64,000 bases of DNA from Phocaeicola massiliensis B84634 = Timone 84634 = DSM 17679 = JCM 13223 (GTDB lineage: Bacteria > Bacteroidota > Bacteroidia > Bacteroidales > Bacteroidaceae). The notes under the pieces were generated by a model. That model made no database searches and had not been told where the DNA came from. It saw only the letters and a program-made list of their open reading frames with translations. This document shows, piece by piece, positions 18,622-29,020 of the stretch; the stretch's first letter is position 1; the number at the start of each line of letters is the position of its first letter. Location: positions 186,001-250,000 of the forward strand of contig NZ_KB905474.1 in assembly GCF_000382445.1 (NCBI RefSeq), in the 5' to 3' direction. Position numbers and translations under genes: made by a program.

Positions 18622-19515
18622 CTATTTTTTACTTGCATCAAACAAGCTTTTCTTCTCATCCGACGTGAGACTGTCATAACCGGACTTCCTCAGCTTGTCC
18701 AATATGCGGTCTATCTCGTCACTATTCTGCTTCTTACGGGCATTATATTCATAGTCTTTCGCCTTATCGCCATAATGCACTTTCATTTTGGGCTTCTTCG
18801 GAGAACGGTGTACCGTAAATCCGCTTGCTACCCAATCGATAAAACGGTTAATCCACGCCGTTGCATCATGCCCGCGGGTCAATCCGGAAGCAAACCACCA
18901 TCCGGCCAATGCCCCTCCCAAGTGTGCGATATGTCCCCCGGCATTGCCCGAAGTCATAAAAAGCAAATCGGTCACCACCATAAACAGGGCTACATATTTC
19001 AACCGCACCGTTCCGATAAACATGAAATGTACCGGATAGTCAGGCTCGCGGACAGCCGTTGCCACCACAATGGCCAACACAGAGGCCGAAGCCCCCAATA
19101 AATAAGAATAATAAAGCGAATCACTGAAATATGGAAATACATTGTAAGCCAGCATATAAAGCAAACCGCCACAAAACCCACCTAAGATATACACCCCACG
19201 GAAATGCTTGGCCGAGAAAAAAGAAAGAAACAACTGCCCGAACCAATAGAGCCACAGCATATTAAACAACAAGTGAAGCACTCCGGCATGCATAAACATA
19301 TAAGTAAACAGAGACCACGGCTGCTTGATAAACTGTACCGTCCATGCAGGTAACTCCAAATATTGCAGAATAAATGCACCGTTACGGTTAAACAACATCC
19401 ACAGAATTCCCAACAGGGATGTCAGGACAAACACTCCGACATTAATATATATAAACTGGATATATATATTACCCCTGTTAAAACTATTCTTTAAATCAGT
19501 AATAAAACTGCCCAT
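18622..19515 (-). CDS. Rhomboid-family intramembrane serine protease
   Basis: This 297-residue protein has six TM helices. The catalytic Ser is in LLGASASVLAI and the His in HIAHLGGALAGWWF; the helix-2 HxxxN-type motif is HAGVLHLLFNMLWLYWFG. A soluble C-terminal tail of about 90 residues (SPKKPKMKVHYGDKAKD, then IDRILDKLRKSGYDSLTSDEKKSLFDASKK) is common in Bacteroidota rhomboids and may regulate substrate access. The first 20 nt overlap the end of the upstream rhomboid gene, so translation is probably coupled. Confidence 0.92.
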   Translation of the reverse strand: MGSFITDLKNSFNRGNIYIQFIYINVGVFVLTSLLGILWMLFNRNGAFILQYLELPAWTVQFIKQPWSLFTYMFMHAGVLHLLFNMLWLYWFGQLFLSFFSAKHFRGVYILGGFCGGLLYMLAYNVFPYFSDSLYYSYLLGASASVLAIVVATAVREPDYPVHFMFIGTVRLKYVALFMVVTDLLFMTSGNAGGHIAHLGGALAGWWFASGLTRGHDATAWINRFIDWVASGFTVHRSPKKPKMKVHYGDKAKDYEYNARKKQNSDEIDRILDKLRKSGYDSLTSDEKKSLFDASKK

Positions 19516-20173
19516 TGTTATTCTTTTTTCTCCAATACATTATTAATATAAAGCCAAATATCATTCCTCCCAAGTGAGCGAAATGAGCAATACCGTCAGC
19601 CGAGCTGCCGAAGCCCAAATAAATCTCCAATGCTGCATACCCCATTACAAAATACTTCGCCTTAATAGGAAACGGAATCGGGAATACAAACATCTGACTA
19701 TTGGGGAACAACATACCGAAAGCCAGCAAGATAGCATATACGGCCCCCGATGCCCCTACTGTAGTCATCAGATTGAGATATTCCGCCATCGGAATCACGG
19801 CAACTCCCGTATTAACCCCCTCATAATTGGCCAATTCGGTGACATACTGAATATATTGCACTCCCTCCTGTACCAAACCTGCACCGATACCGCACAATAT
19901 ATAATAAAACAGAAAACGTTTCGGTCCCCAAACCTGTTCAAGCGTACGCCCGAACATCCACACTGCAAACATGTTAAAAAATATGTGCTGAAAACCAGCG
20001 TGCATAAACATATATGTAATCAACTGTGCCGGATTAAAATCGGAAGCCAGAAAAAAATGCAGTCCCAGCAAATCATTTAAATCAATTCCATACTTTGCAG
20101 CCACCACACTTCCGAAAAAGCATAGCACGTTTATTATCAATATATTCTTTGTTACAACAGGTATACTATTCAT
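19496..20173 (-). CDS. Rhomboid-family intramembrane serine protease, compact form
   Basis: The 225-residue six-TM protein contains HAGFQHIFFNMFAVWMFG, the catalytic Ser in TVGASGAVYAIL and His in HFAHLGGMIFG. It is the first gene of a three-gene operon and overlaps the second rhomboid by 20 nt. It lacks the C-terminal tail of its neighbour, so the two are diverged tandem copies. Rhomboids cleave TM helices within the membrane; no substrate can be named. Confidence 0.93.
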   Translation of the reverse strand: MNSIPVVTKNILIINVLCFFGSVVAAKYGIDLNDLLGLHFFLASDFNPAQLITYMFMHAGFQHIFFNMFAVWMFGRTLEQVWGPKRFLFYYILCGIGAGLVQEGVQYIQYVTELANYEGVNTGVAVIPMAEYLNLMTTVGASGAVYAILLAFGMLFPNSQMFVFPIPFPIKAKYFVMGYAALEIYLGFGSSADGIAHFAHLGGMIFGFILIMYWRKKNNNGQFYY

Positions 20174-20295
20174 ATTATTTTCTTCTATAATTCATTGATT
20201 GCTTGCAAATTTACAATTTTATTCTGTTATTTAGCAGAAAAACCCCATTCTCTTACGTTTTTTTGATTTTTGGCTTATCTTTTTTAGGCTATCTG

Positions 20296-20326
20296 TTTGA
20301 TTTCTAATTTTGAAACTTTATATTTG
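20296..20326 (+). promoter_or_regulatory. Strong promoter of the HU gene
   Basis: TTTG (20296-20299) and TATATTTG (20319-20326) are separated by 19 nt, a textbook Bacteroides promoter. The leader is about 50 nt. Confidence 0.8.
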
Positions 20327-20379
20327 TCCTTGATTTTGAAATTTCTTTTGTATTACATTAATAATTAATCGTTTTCATT

Positions 20380-20652
20380 ATGAATAAGGCAGATCTAATC
20401 AGCGCAGTAGCCGCTGAATCAGGCTTGAGCAAAGCCGATGCAAAGAAAGCTGTTGAAGGAGTAGTTTCAGCAGTTTCAAATGCTCTGAAGAGTGGTGACA
20501 AAGTATCATTAGTTGGTTTTGGTACTTTCTCGGTTGTAGAAAAAGCAGAAAGAATGGGTATCAACCCGGCGACCAAAGAATCTATCACCATTAAAGCAAA
20601 AAAAGCAATCAAATTCAAGGCTGGTGCTGAATTATCGGAAGAAATCCAATAA
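20380..20652 (+). CDS. HU-family DNA-binding protein
   Basis: At 90 residues this is a standard HU/IHF-type histone-like protein. MNKADLISAVAAESGLSKAD is the N-terminal helical part, GDKVSLVGFGTFSV the beta-arm base, and INPATKESITI the DNA-inserting arm with its proline. It bends and compacts DNA as a dimer. A strong promoter and a strong terminator frame it, consistent with high expression. Confidence 0.95.
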   Translation: MNKADLISAVAAESGLSKADAKKAVEGVVSAVSNALKSGDKVSLVGFGTFSVVEKAERMGINPATKESITIKAKKAIKFKAGAELSEEIQ

Positions 20653-20690
20653 ATTGCTTATTTTAATAAAATGTAAAGGACTTAAGAGAG

Positions 20691-20715
20691 GGGCGCCGGC
20701 AATAGCGCCCTTTTT
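20691..20715 (+). terminator. Terminator after HU, 20 nt before the GH2 start
   Basis: GGGCGC (20691-20696) pairs with GCGCCC (20705-20710) and is followed by TTTTT. It sits just upstream of the beta-galactosidase ATG. Confidence 0.85.
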
Positions 20716-20732
20716 CTTTAAACAACTGATAA

Positions 20733-23975
<3,243 letters not shown>

Positions 23976-23986
23976 TTTTTCAAACT

Positions 23987-24026
23987 CTGCCATGGGATAT
24001 TGGAAAGCCCCCCATGGCAGGGTTTT
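23987..24026 (+). terminator. Terminator of the GH2 gene
   Basis: CTGCCATGGG (23987-23996) pairs with CCCATGGCAG (24011-24020), followed by GGTTTTAT. Confidence 0.8.
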
Positions 24027-24039
24027 ATATATTCTCCTT

Positions 24040-24260
24040 TCCTTAAAGTTCCCATATCATCCGGATCATTTCTCCCTTCCTCCTTTCATCAGCCGTTGAG
24101 ACGCCCTGTTGATGGGAGTTTCGGTAGTGAATGGGCATCGTTTCATCACCCTTTCAACCTCCCTTCATTTATAAAATTTCTCCCGGCGGAACAAGTACTG
24201 AAGGCAGATTGTGAAGGGACTTGGGAAGCGCGGCTGAAACAGGGATGAGGGGATGTCCTT
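24040..24260. other. Unassigned, fold-rich intergenic segment
   Basis: No convincing gene is present. The left half repeats CCCTTC/TTTCATC-type pyrimidine strings and the right half carries the reverse (GTGAAGGGA, CAGGGATGAGGGG). TTTCATCAGCCG on the left faces CGGCTGAAA on the right, so the segment can fold back on itself over about 200 nt. A local CATCA/TTGATG pair lies around 24090-24116. It could be a structured RNA or a decayed mobile repeat. Confidence 0.3.
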
Positions 24261-24380
24261 TCATTATTAATCACTTGATAATCAATGTATTTTAATTAAA
24301 ATGTAAGGATGAACGGAAAAGAAGGAATAACCGACTTAGTGAGGGGGGGGATGATCCTGTCTGCCCTACATGAAAAAGAT

Positions 24381-24464
24381 GCCGAGCTTTTTTAAAAAGG
24401 TGCTGAAGTTTTTAAGAAACATACCGAGCTTTTTTGAAAACCTCAAGGTCTTTTTGCACACGCC
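24381..24464. repeat. Four 21-bp imperfect tandem units (block 3)
   Basis: Units start at 24381, 24402, 24423 and 24444. Units 1 and 3 share CCGAGCTTTTTT, unit 2 keeps GCTGAAGTTTTT, and unit 4 keeps only AGGTCTTTTT. The period is 21, not 22. Confidence 0.75.
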
Positions 24465-24480
24465 AAACTACATACGGTGG

Positions 24481-24568
24481 CATAAGCCTGCACATATATA
24501 CACGTAAGCCTACACGTATATACGCATCGGGCTACACGTACGTACGCATAAGCCTACGCATATATATA
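24481..24568. repeat. Four 22-bp imperfect tandem units with palindromic cores (block 4)
   Basis: Units start at 24481, 24503, 24525 and 24547. All carry AAGCCT or a variant (CGGGCT) followed by an alternating purine-pyrimidine core. In unit 2 the core is CGTATATACG and in unit 3 CGTACGTACG, both perfect palindromes; units 1 and 4 have ATATATA cores. Confidence 0.88.
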
Positions 24569-24629
24569 TCATCCGATTAACGTTTTTTCATCCTATTCTC
24601 TTTGTCAGACAAGCCATTCGATATTGCTT

Positions 24630-24717
24630 CTTCACGGCCGTGAAGAACTCTAACCACGACCGTGGTTAACATTAGCCACGTCTGTGGTTAAGTTTAACCA
24701 CAGACGTGGAGAAGTAA
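24630..24717. repeat. Four 22-bp imperfect tandem units of hairpins (block 5)
   Basis: Units start at 24630, 24652, 24674 and 24696. Unit 1 holds the perfect 16-bp palindrome CTTCACGGCCGTGAAG. Unit 2 has arms AACCACG/CGTGGTT around two bases. Units 3 and 4 are reverse complements of one another over 16 bp and form a 34-bp hairpin (24676-24709). The block ends about 54 nt before the mnmA promoter box. Confidence 0.9.
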
Positions 24718-24770
24718 TATTGAACTAAAATGACTGAATGCAGGATATAAAAGAACTCATTTTGATTTCG

Positions 24771-24778
24771 TATATTTG
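24771..24778 (+). promoter_or_regulatory. mnmA -7 box, very close to the start codon
   Basis: TATATTTG is a perfect TAnnTTTG, ending 5 nt before the ATG at 24784. Transcription from it would begin at or next to the start codon. Confidence 0.5.
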
Positions 24779-24783
24779 CCCCA

Positions 24784-25830
24784 ATGAAGCCAAACAATAA
24801 AGTTCTACTGGGGATGAGTGGGGGAACGGACAGTTCCGTTGCCGCCTTACTGTTACAGGATGCCGGATACGAAGTGACCGGTGTCACTTTTCGTTTTTAT
24901 GAAAAAGAAGGAGATACGGAATATTTGGATGACGCACGGACTTTATGTGAACGACTGAAAATCAAGCATATCTCCTACGACGTTCGCAATATGTTCCGAG
25001 AGACAATCATTGATTATTTTATCCGCGAATACATGGCCGGACATACCCCTGTGCCCTGCACGCTCTGTAACAATAACCTCAAATGGCCACTTCTGCAACA
25101 GCTGGCCGATGAATTGGGCATCTATCATTTTGCTACCGGTCACTATGTCCGCAAACGTTTCATCGACGGATTTTACCACATCACTGCCGGAGCAGACCCT
25201 GACAAAGACCAGTCGTTCTTTTTATGGGGGCTTCCACAAGATATTCTGCAACGGATGTTGCTCCCTATGGGTGAACTCACCAAAATCCGGGTTCGGGAAA
25301 TTGCGGAAGAACGAGGTTTTTTAAAAGCTGCCCATAAACGTGACAGTCTGGGCGTTTGTTTTTGCCCGATGGACTATCGCACGTTTTTACGCCGCGAACT
25401 ACCGGAGAACAGCATCCGCCCCGGAAAATTCTTCGATGAAACGGGAAACTTCATTGCATATCACGAAGGATATCCTTTCTATACCATCGGCCAACGACGG
25501 GGGCTGGGAATCGATTTAAATCGTGCTGTCTTTGTAAAAGAGATATTTCCCGAAGAAAATAAAGTGATATTGAGTAATTTAAAAGCGTTGGAAAAAACAG
25601 AAATGACATTGAAAGACTGGAATATCACAAATCCTGACGCATTGCTCTGCAAGGACGATGTGATTGTGAAAATACGCTATCGCAAACAAGCCAATCGCTG
25701 CACAGTGACGCTGCAAGCGGACAATACACTCCATGTGCAATTGCACGAGCCGCTCACCGCCATTGCTACCGGACAGGCAGCCGCTTTTTATCGGGAAGAC
25801 GTGGTGTTGGGAGGGGGAATTATCCAATAG
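24784..25830 (+). CDS. mnmA: tRNA-specific 2-thiouridylase MnmA
   Basis: The 348-residue enzyme activates and thiolates U34 of tRNA-Lys, -Glu and -Gln. The PP-loop SGGTDSS is at residues 12-18. Catalytic cysteines are in PVPCTLCNN (Cys92/Cys95) and LGVCFC (Cys192). [10 protein letters not shown] is the family C-terminal motif. The start is fixed by [14 protein letters not shown], since the PP-loop must follow within about 10 residues. Bacteroidaceae usually carry more than one MnmA paralogue, and this may be one of them. Confidence 0.93.
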   Translation: MKPNNKVLLGMSGGTDSSVAALLLQDAGYEVTGVTFRFYEKEGDTEYLDDARTLCERLKIKHISYDVRNMFRETIIDYFIREYMAGHTPVPCTLCNNNLKWPLLQQLADELGIYHFATGHYVRKRFIDGFYHITAGADPDKDQSFFLWGLPQDILQRMLLPMGELTKIRVREIAEERGFLKAAHKRDSLGVCFCPMDYRTFLRRELPENSIRPGKFFDETGNFIAYHEGYPFYTIGQRRGLGIDLNRAVFVKEIFPEENKVILSNLKALEKTEMTLKDWNITNPDALLCKDDVIVKIRYRKQANRCTVTLQADNTLHVQLHEPLTAIATGQAAAFYREDVVLGGGIIQ

Positions 25831-26033
25831 GAGAAAAAGAAAGTTGATAAAAGCAACCTTCACACAAAAGCCCTATGAGCAGGACGTTTCAGCACTTGTT
25901 ATGTGTGAAAGGAGAGTAAGACAGAAAGGTCGTTAGATTCTGAATATCAGCCGGAATTGCAATATCGGAAAAATAAAGCACATATCTTTTGGGTGTTCCC
26001 GAAAGTATGCGTACTTTTGATTTCAAATAAAAA

Positions 26034-27026
26034 ATGAATATGTCACGATTCGTCAATCCCTTTACCGACCTGGGGTTTAAGGTCATCTTCGGGCAACCTG
26101 CCAGTAAAGGGCTGCTCATCACCCTGCTGAATGAGTTGCTTGCGGGCGAACATCATATAGAGGATCTTTGTTTCCTTGACAAGGAAGACCATGCGGACAA
26201 TGTGCATGACAAAGGCATCATTTATGACCTCTATTGTCGCACGGACAGTGGCGAGTATATCATTGTAGAGATGCAAAATCGTTGGCACAGCCATTTTCTG
26301 GACCGTACATTGTATTATGTATGCCGTGCCGTAGGCAGGCTGACCGAGCTTCCGCCTCCCGATACAATAAAGATACCCGTCGAGAAGGATACGGACGGCA
26401 TGGTATGTGAAAGTAGTGTCCCGTATGGCTCCCGTTATAGACTGAGTACCGTATACGGCATCTTCCTGATGAATTTCAAGGAGGACGGACTGGATAAGAA
26501 ATTCCGTACGGATATAGTGCTCGCCGACAGGGATACGGGACGAGTGGTCAACCCCCATCTACGCCAAATTTATCTGCAATTCCCTTATTTCAATAAGGAA
26601 CTTGCTGAATGTGAGACATTGTATGAGAAATTAATGTATGCATTGAAGAATATGAATGACTGGAACAGAATGCCGGATGCACTGAAGGAACAAGTGTTTA
26701 AATACTTGGACCAATTGGCTGCTGTTGCCAATTTATCGGAAGAAAACAGAATAGCTTATGACAAAGCAGTGGATCGCTATCGGGTAAGCCGGATAGTGGA
26801 AGAAGACATTCGTAGGGAAGCTACAGAAGAAGGACTGAAAGAAGGACGAGAAAAAGGACGAGAAGAAGGAATGAAAAAAGGACGAGAAGAAGAACGACTT
26901 TCAAATGCACTGAAAATGAAAGCAAAAGGACTGGACTATGAAACCATTTCCGACATTACAGGCTTATCCATTCAGGAAATCGAAAAATTGGGAATTGACG
27001 ACAGAAGAGACGAAGGGAAGTTGTAA
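26034..27026 (+). CDS. Rpn-family PD-(D/E)XK nuclease (recombination-promoting nuclease / putative transposase)
   Basis: The 330-residue protein starts MNMSRFVNPFTDLGFKVIFGQ, the hallmark of Bacteroidota Rpn proteins. The nuclease core is visible as GIIYDLYC (Asp) and YIIVEMQNR (ExQ) at about residues 62-85. A helical middle follows, then six 4-residue repeats (EGLK, EGRE, KGRE, EGMK, KGRE, EERL). A short C-terminal module (MKAKGLDYETISDITGLSIQEIEKL) ends the protein. The family is known for DNA cleavage and RecA-independent recombination, and E. coli members are known as antiphage toxins. It stands alone and no transposon ends are seen around it. Confidence 0.85.
   Translation: MNMSRFVNPFTDLGFKVIFGQPASKGLLITLLNELLAGEHHIEDLCFLDKEDHADNVHDKGIIYDLYCRTDSGEYIIVEMQNRWHSHFLDRTLYYVCRAVGRLTELPPPDTIKIPVEKDTDGMVCESSVPYGSRYRLSTVYGIFLMNFKEDGLDKKFRTDIVLADRDTGRVVNPHLRQIYLQFPYFNKELAECETLYEKLMYALKNMNDWNRMPDALKEQVFKYLDQLAAVANLSEENRIAYDKAVDRYRVSRIVEEDIRREATEEGLKEGREKGREEGMKKGREEERLSNALKMKAKGLDYETISDITGLSIQEIEKLGIDDRRDEGKL
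26829..26900 (+). repeat. Six 12-bp tandem units inside the Rpn gene
   Basis: Units begin every 12 bp from 26829 and vary around GAAGGACGAGAA. Being a multiple of three, gain or loss of a unit would keep the frame. Confidence 0.85.
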
Positions 27027-27038
27027 ATCTCAACAAAA

Positions 27039-27189
27039 GGGAGTGCGCCAAAACTAAACCGGCCTATCCAGTTTCAGCTGTAGAGGCAGGGGTTGCCTGC
27101 CCGAAGACACAAAGCAAACCGTTTTCGGGCGAGCAAACCTCACTCCTACGAACGAAACGACAGCATTATCCACGTTTTGACACAACCCC
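27039..27189. repeat. Short interspersed element, copy 1 (about 151 bp)
   Basis: The left end GGGAGTGCGCCAAAAC and right end GTTTTGACACAACCCC are imperfect terminal inverted repeats (12 of 16). The interior has GGCAGGGGTTGCCTGCCC and TTTTCGGGCGAGCAAACCTC. It shares both ends with the copy at 28852 and the interior with the one at 32330. It has no coding capacity. Confidence 0.75.
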
Positions 27190-27300
27190 AACTCTAATTA
27201 AAAAAGTTGACCAATCATGCCGAAAAGAAACCTGCATAGCAAACTGTTCATGCAGTATCCTCTCATATTGTAATGCCAAATCCGTTTTTTTTGTTAATTG

Positions 27301-27334
27301 TTTGCCTATTCCACACATTAAATTTATACCTTTG
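27301..27334 (+). promoter_or_regulatory. cysS promoter
   Basis: TTTG (27301-27304) and TACCTTTG (27327-27334) lie 22 nt apart, 20 nt before the ATG. Confidence 0.65.
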
Positions 27335-27354
27335 CATTTCTAATTGGATGAATT

Positions 27355-28836
27355 ATGGAAAATAAACTAACCATTTACAATACATTAAGTCGCAGAAAGG
27401 AACTTTTTGTTCCGCTTCACGCGCCTCATGTAGGCATGTATGTGTGTGGCCCTACGGTATACGGCGATGCCCATCTGGGACATGCCCGTCCGGCCATCAC
27501 CTTCGATATCTTGTTCCGTTATCTCACCCATCTGGGATACAAAGTGCGCTATGTGAGAAATATCACCGATGTAGGTCATTTGGAACATGATGCCGATGAA
27601 GGTGAAGACAAGATTGCAAAAAAAGCACGTCTTGAACAATTGGAACCGATGGAAGTGGTACAATATTACCTGAACCGTTACCACAAAGCAATGGAAGCCC
27701 TCAATGTACTTCCGCCCAGCATCGAGCCGCATGCTTCGGGACATATCATCGAGCAAATCCGCCTGGTGGAAGAAATCATGAAAAACGGATATGCTTACGA
27801 AAGTGAAGGTTCCGTGTATTTTGATGTAGCAAAATACAACAAGGATCATCATTACGGCAAACTATCGGGACGTAACCTGGACGATGTGCTGAATACCACC
27901 CGCGAACTGGACGGACAAAGCGAAAAGCATAATCCTGCCGACTTCGCTCTGTGGAAAGCAGCTCAACCGGAACATATCATGCGCTGGCCAAGCCCATGGA
28001 GCAACGGTTTCCCCGGATGGCACTGCGAATGCACTGCTATGGGCAAGAAATACCTGGGTGAACATTTCGACATTCACGGTGGAGGCATGGACTTGATTTT
28101 CCCACACCACGAATGTGAAATTGCACAGAGTGTGGCTTCGCAGGGAGACGATATGGTTCACTACTGGATGCACAATAACATGATTACCATCAATGGACAG
28201 AAGATGGGCAAGAGTTATGGCAACTTTATTAACCTGAGCGAGTTCTTTGAAGGCTCACACAAGTTGCTGACACAGGCATATAGTCCGATGACCATCCGTT
28301 TCTTCATCCTTCAGGCACACTATCGCAGCACGGTGGACTTCAGCAACGAAGCCCTGCAAGCTGCCGAAAAGGGATTGCAACGTCTGCAAGAAGCCGTAAA
28401 AGGGTTGGAACGCATCACTCCGGGTAAACAGACTACCGGTATAGACGGTATAAAAGAACTTCGTGCCAAATGCTATGAAGCGATGAATGATGACCTCAAC
28501 TCACCGATTGTCATCGCTCATCTGTTTGACGGTGCACGAATGATTAATACGGTTCTCGACAAGAAAGCGACTATTTCGGAAGAAGACTTGGAAGAACTGA
28601 AAAGCTTATTCCCTCTTTTCATGTACGAAATTCTCGGTCTGAAAGAAGAAACTGCCAACAACGAAGCACGCGAAGAGGCTTACGGCAAAGTGGTAGACAT
28701 GTTGCTGGAACAACGCATGCAGGCAAAAGCCAACAAAGACTGGGCTACCAGCGACAAGATTCGCGACGAGCTGGCCGCTTTGGGCTTTGAAGTAAAAGAT
28801 ACAAAAGACGGATTTACCTGGAAACTGAACAAGTAA
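27355..28836 (+). CDS. cysS: Cysteinyl-tRNA synthetase
   Basis: The 493-residue class I synthetase charges tRNA-Cys. The zinc/cysteine-binding start [18 protein letters not shown] carries the HIGH-type [14 protein letters not shown] and HHECEIAQS are further zinc-site motifs, and KMGKSYGN is the KMSKS loop. The C-terminal anticodon-binding part ends [12 protein letters not shown], typical of the family. It is monocistronic and flanked by two copies of a short interspersed element. Confidence 0.97.
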   Translation: MENKLTIYNTLSRRKELFVPLHAPHVGMYVCGPTVYGDAHLGHARPAITFDILFRYLTHLGYKVRYVRNITDVGHLEHDADEGEDKIAKKARLEQLEPMEVVQYYLNRYHKAMEALNVLPPSIEPHASGHIIEQIRLVEEIMKNGYAYESEGSVYFDVAKYNKDHHYGKLSGRNLDDVLNTTRELDGQSEKHNPADFALWKAAQPEHIMRWPSPWSNGFPGWHCECTAMGKKYLGEHFDIHGGGMDLIFPHHECEIAQSVASQGDDMVHYWMHNNMITINGQKMGKSYGNFINLSEFFEGSHKLLTQAYSPMTIRFFILQAHYRSTVDFSNEALQAAEKGLQRLQEAVKGLERITPGKQTTGIDGIKELRAKCYEAMNDDLNSPIVIAHLFDGARMINTVLDKKATISEEDLEELKSLFPLFMYEILGLKEETANNEAREEAYGKVVDMLLEQRMQAKANKDWATSDKIRDELAALGFEVKDTKDGFTWKLNK

Positions 28837-28851
28837 AGTTTATATCTATAT

Positions 28852-28960
28852 GGGGGTGTATCAAAACTAAAATAGCCTGTCAAACCCTCAACTGTAGGGG
28901 CAGGCAAACCCTGCCCCTACTAGCAAAACAACAGCATTATCAACGTTTTGATACATCCCC
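28852..28960. repeat. Short interspersed element, copy 2 (109 bp)
   Basis: Terminal inverted repeats GGGGGTGTATCAAAAC and GTTTTGATACATCCCC match at 15 of 16. The interior contains GGGGCAGG and its complement CCTGCCCC. Ends and subterminal sequence (ACAGCATTATC-ACGTTTTGA) match copy 1. Confidence 0.85.
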
Positions 28961-29020
28961 ATGCAATATGCTTACGCAATTTGAATTACTTATATTTCCG
29001 CTATTCCCATAAGTATCGAC

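Noticed and set aside
24676-24709. Rho-independent terminator
   Set aside because: The hairpin is strong but neither strand has a T tract after it.
24381-24717. CRISPR-like array
   Set aside because: Units are contiguous with no spacers, differ between blocks, and no cas genes are present.
26034-27026. Rpn gene as part of an IS
   Set aside because: No terminal inverted repeats or target duplication surround it; the nearby short element is a separate, non-coding repeat.
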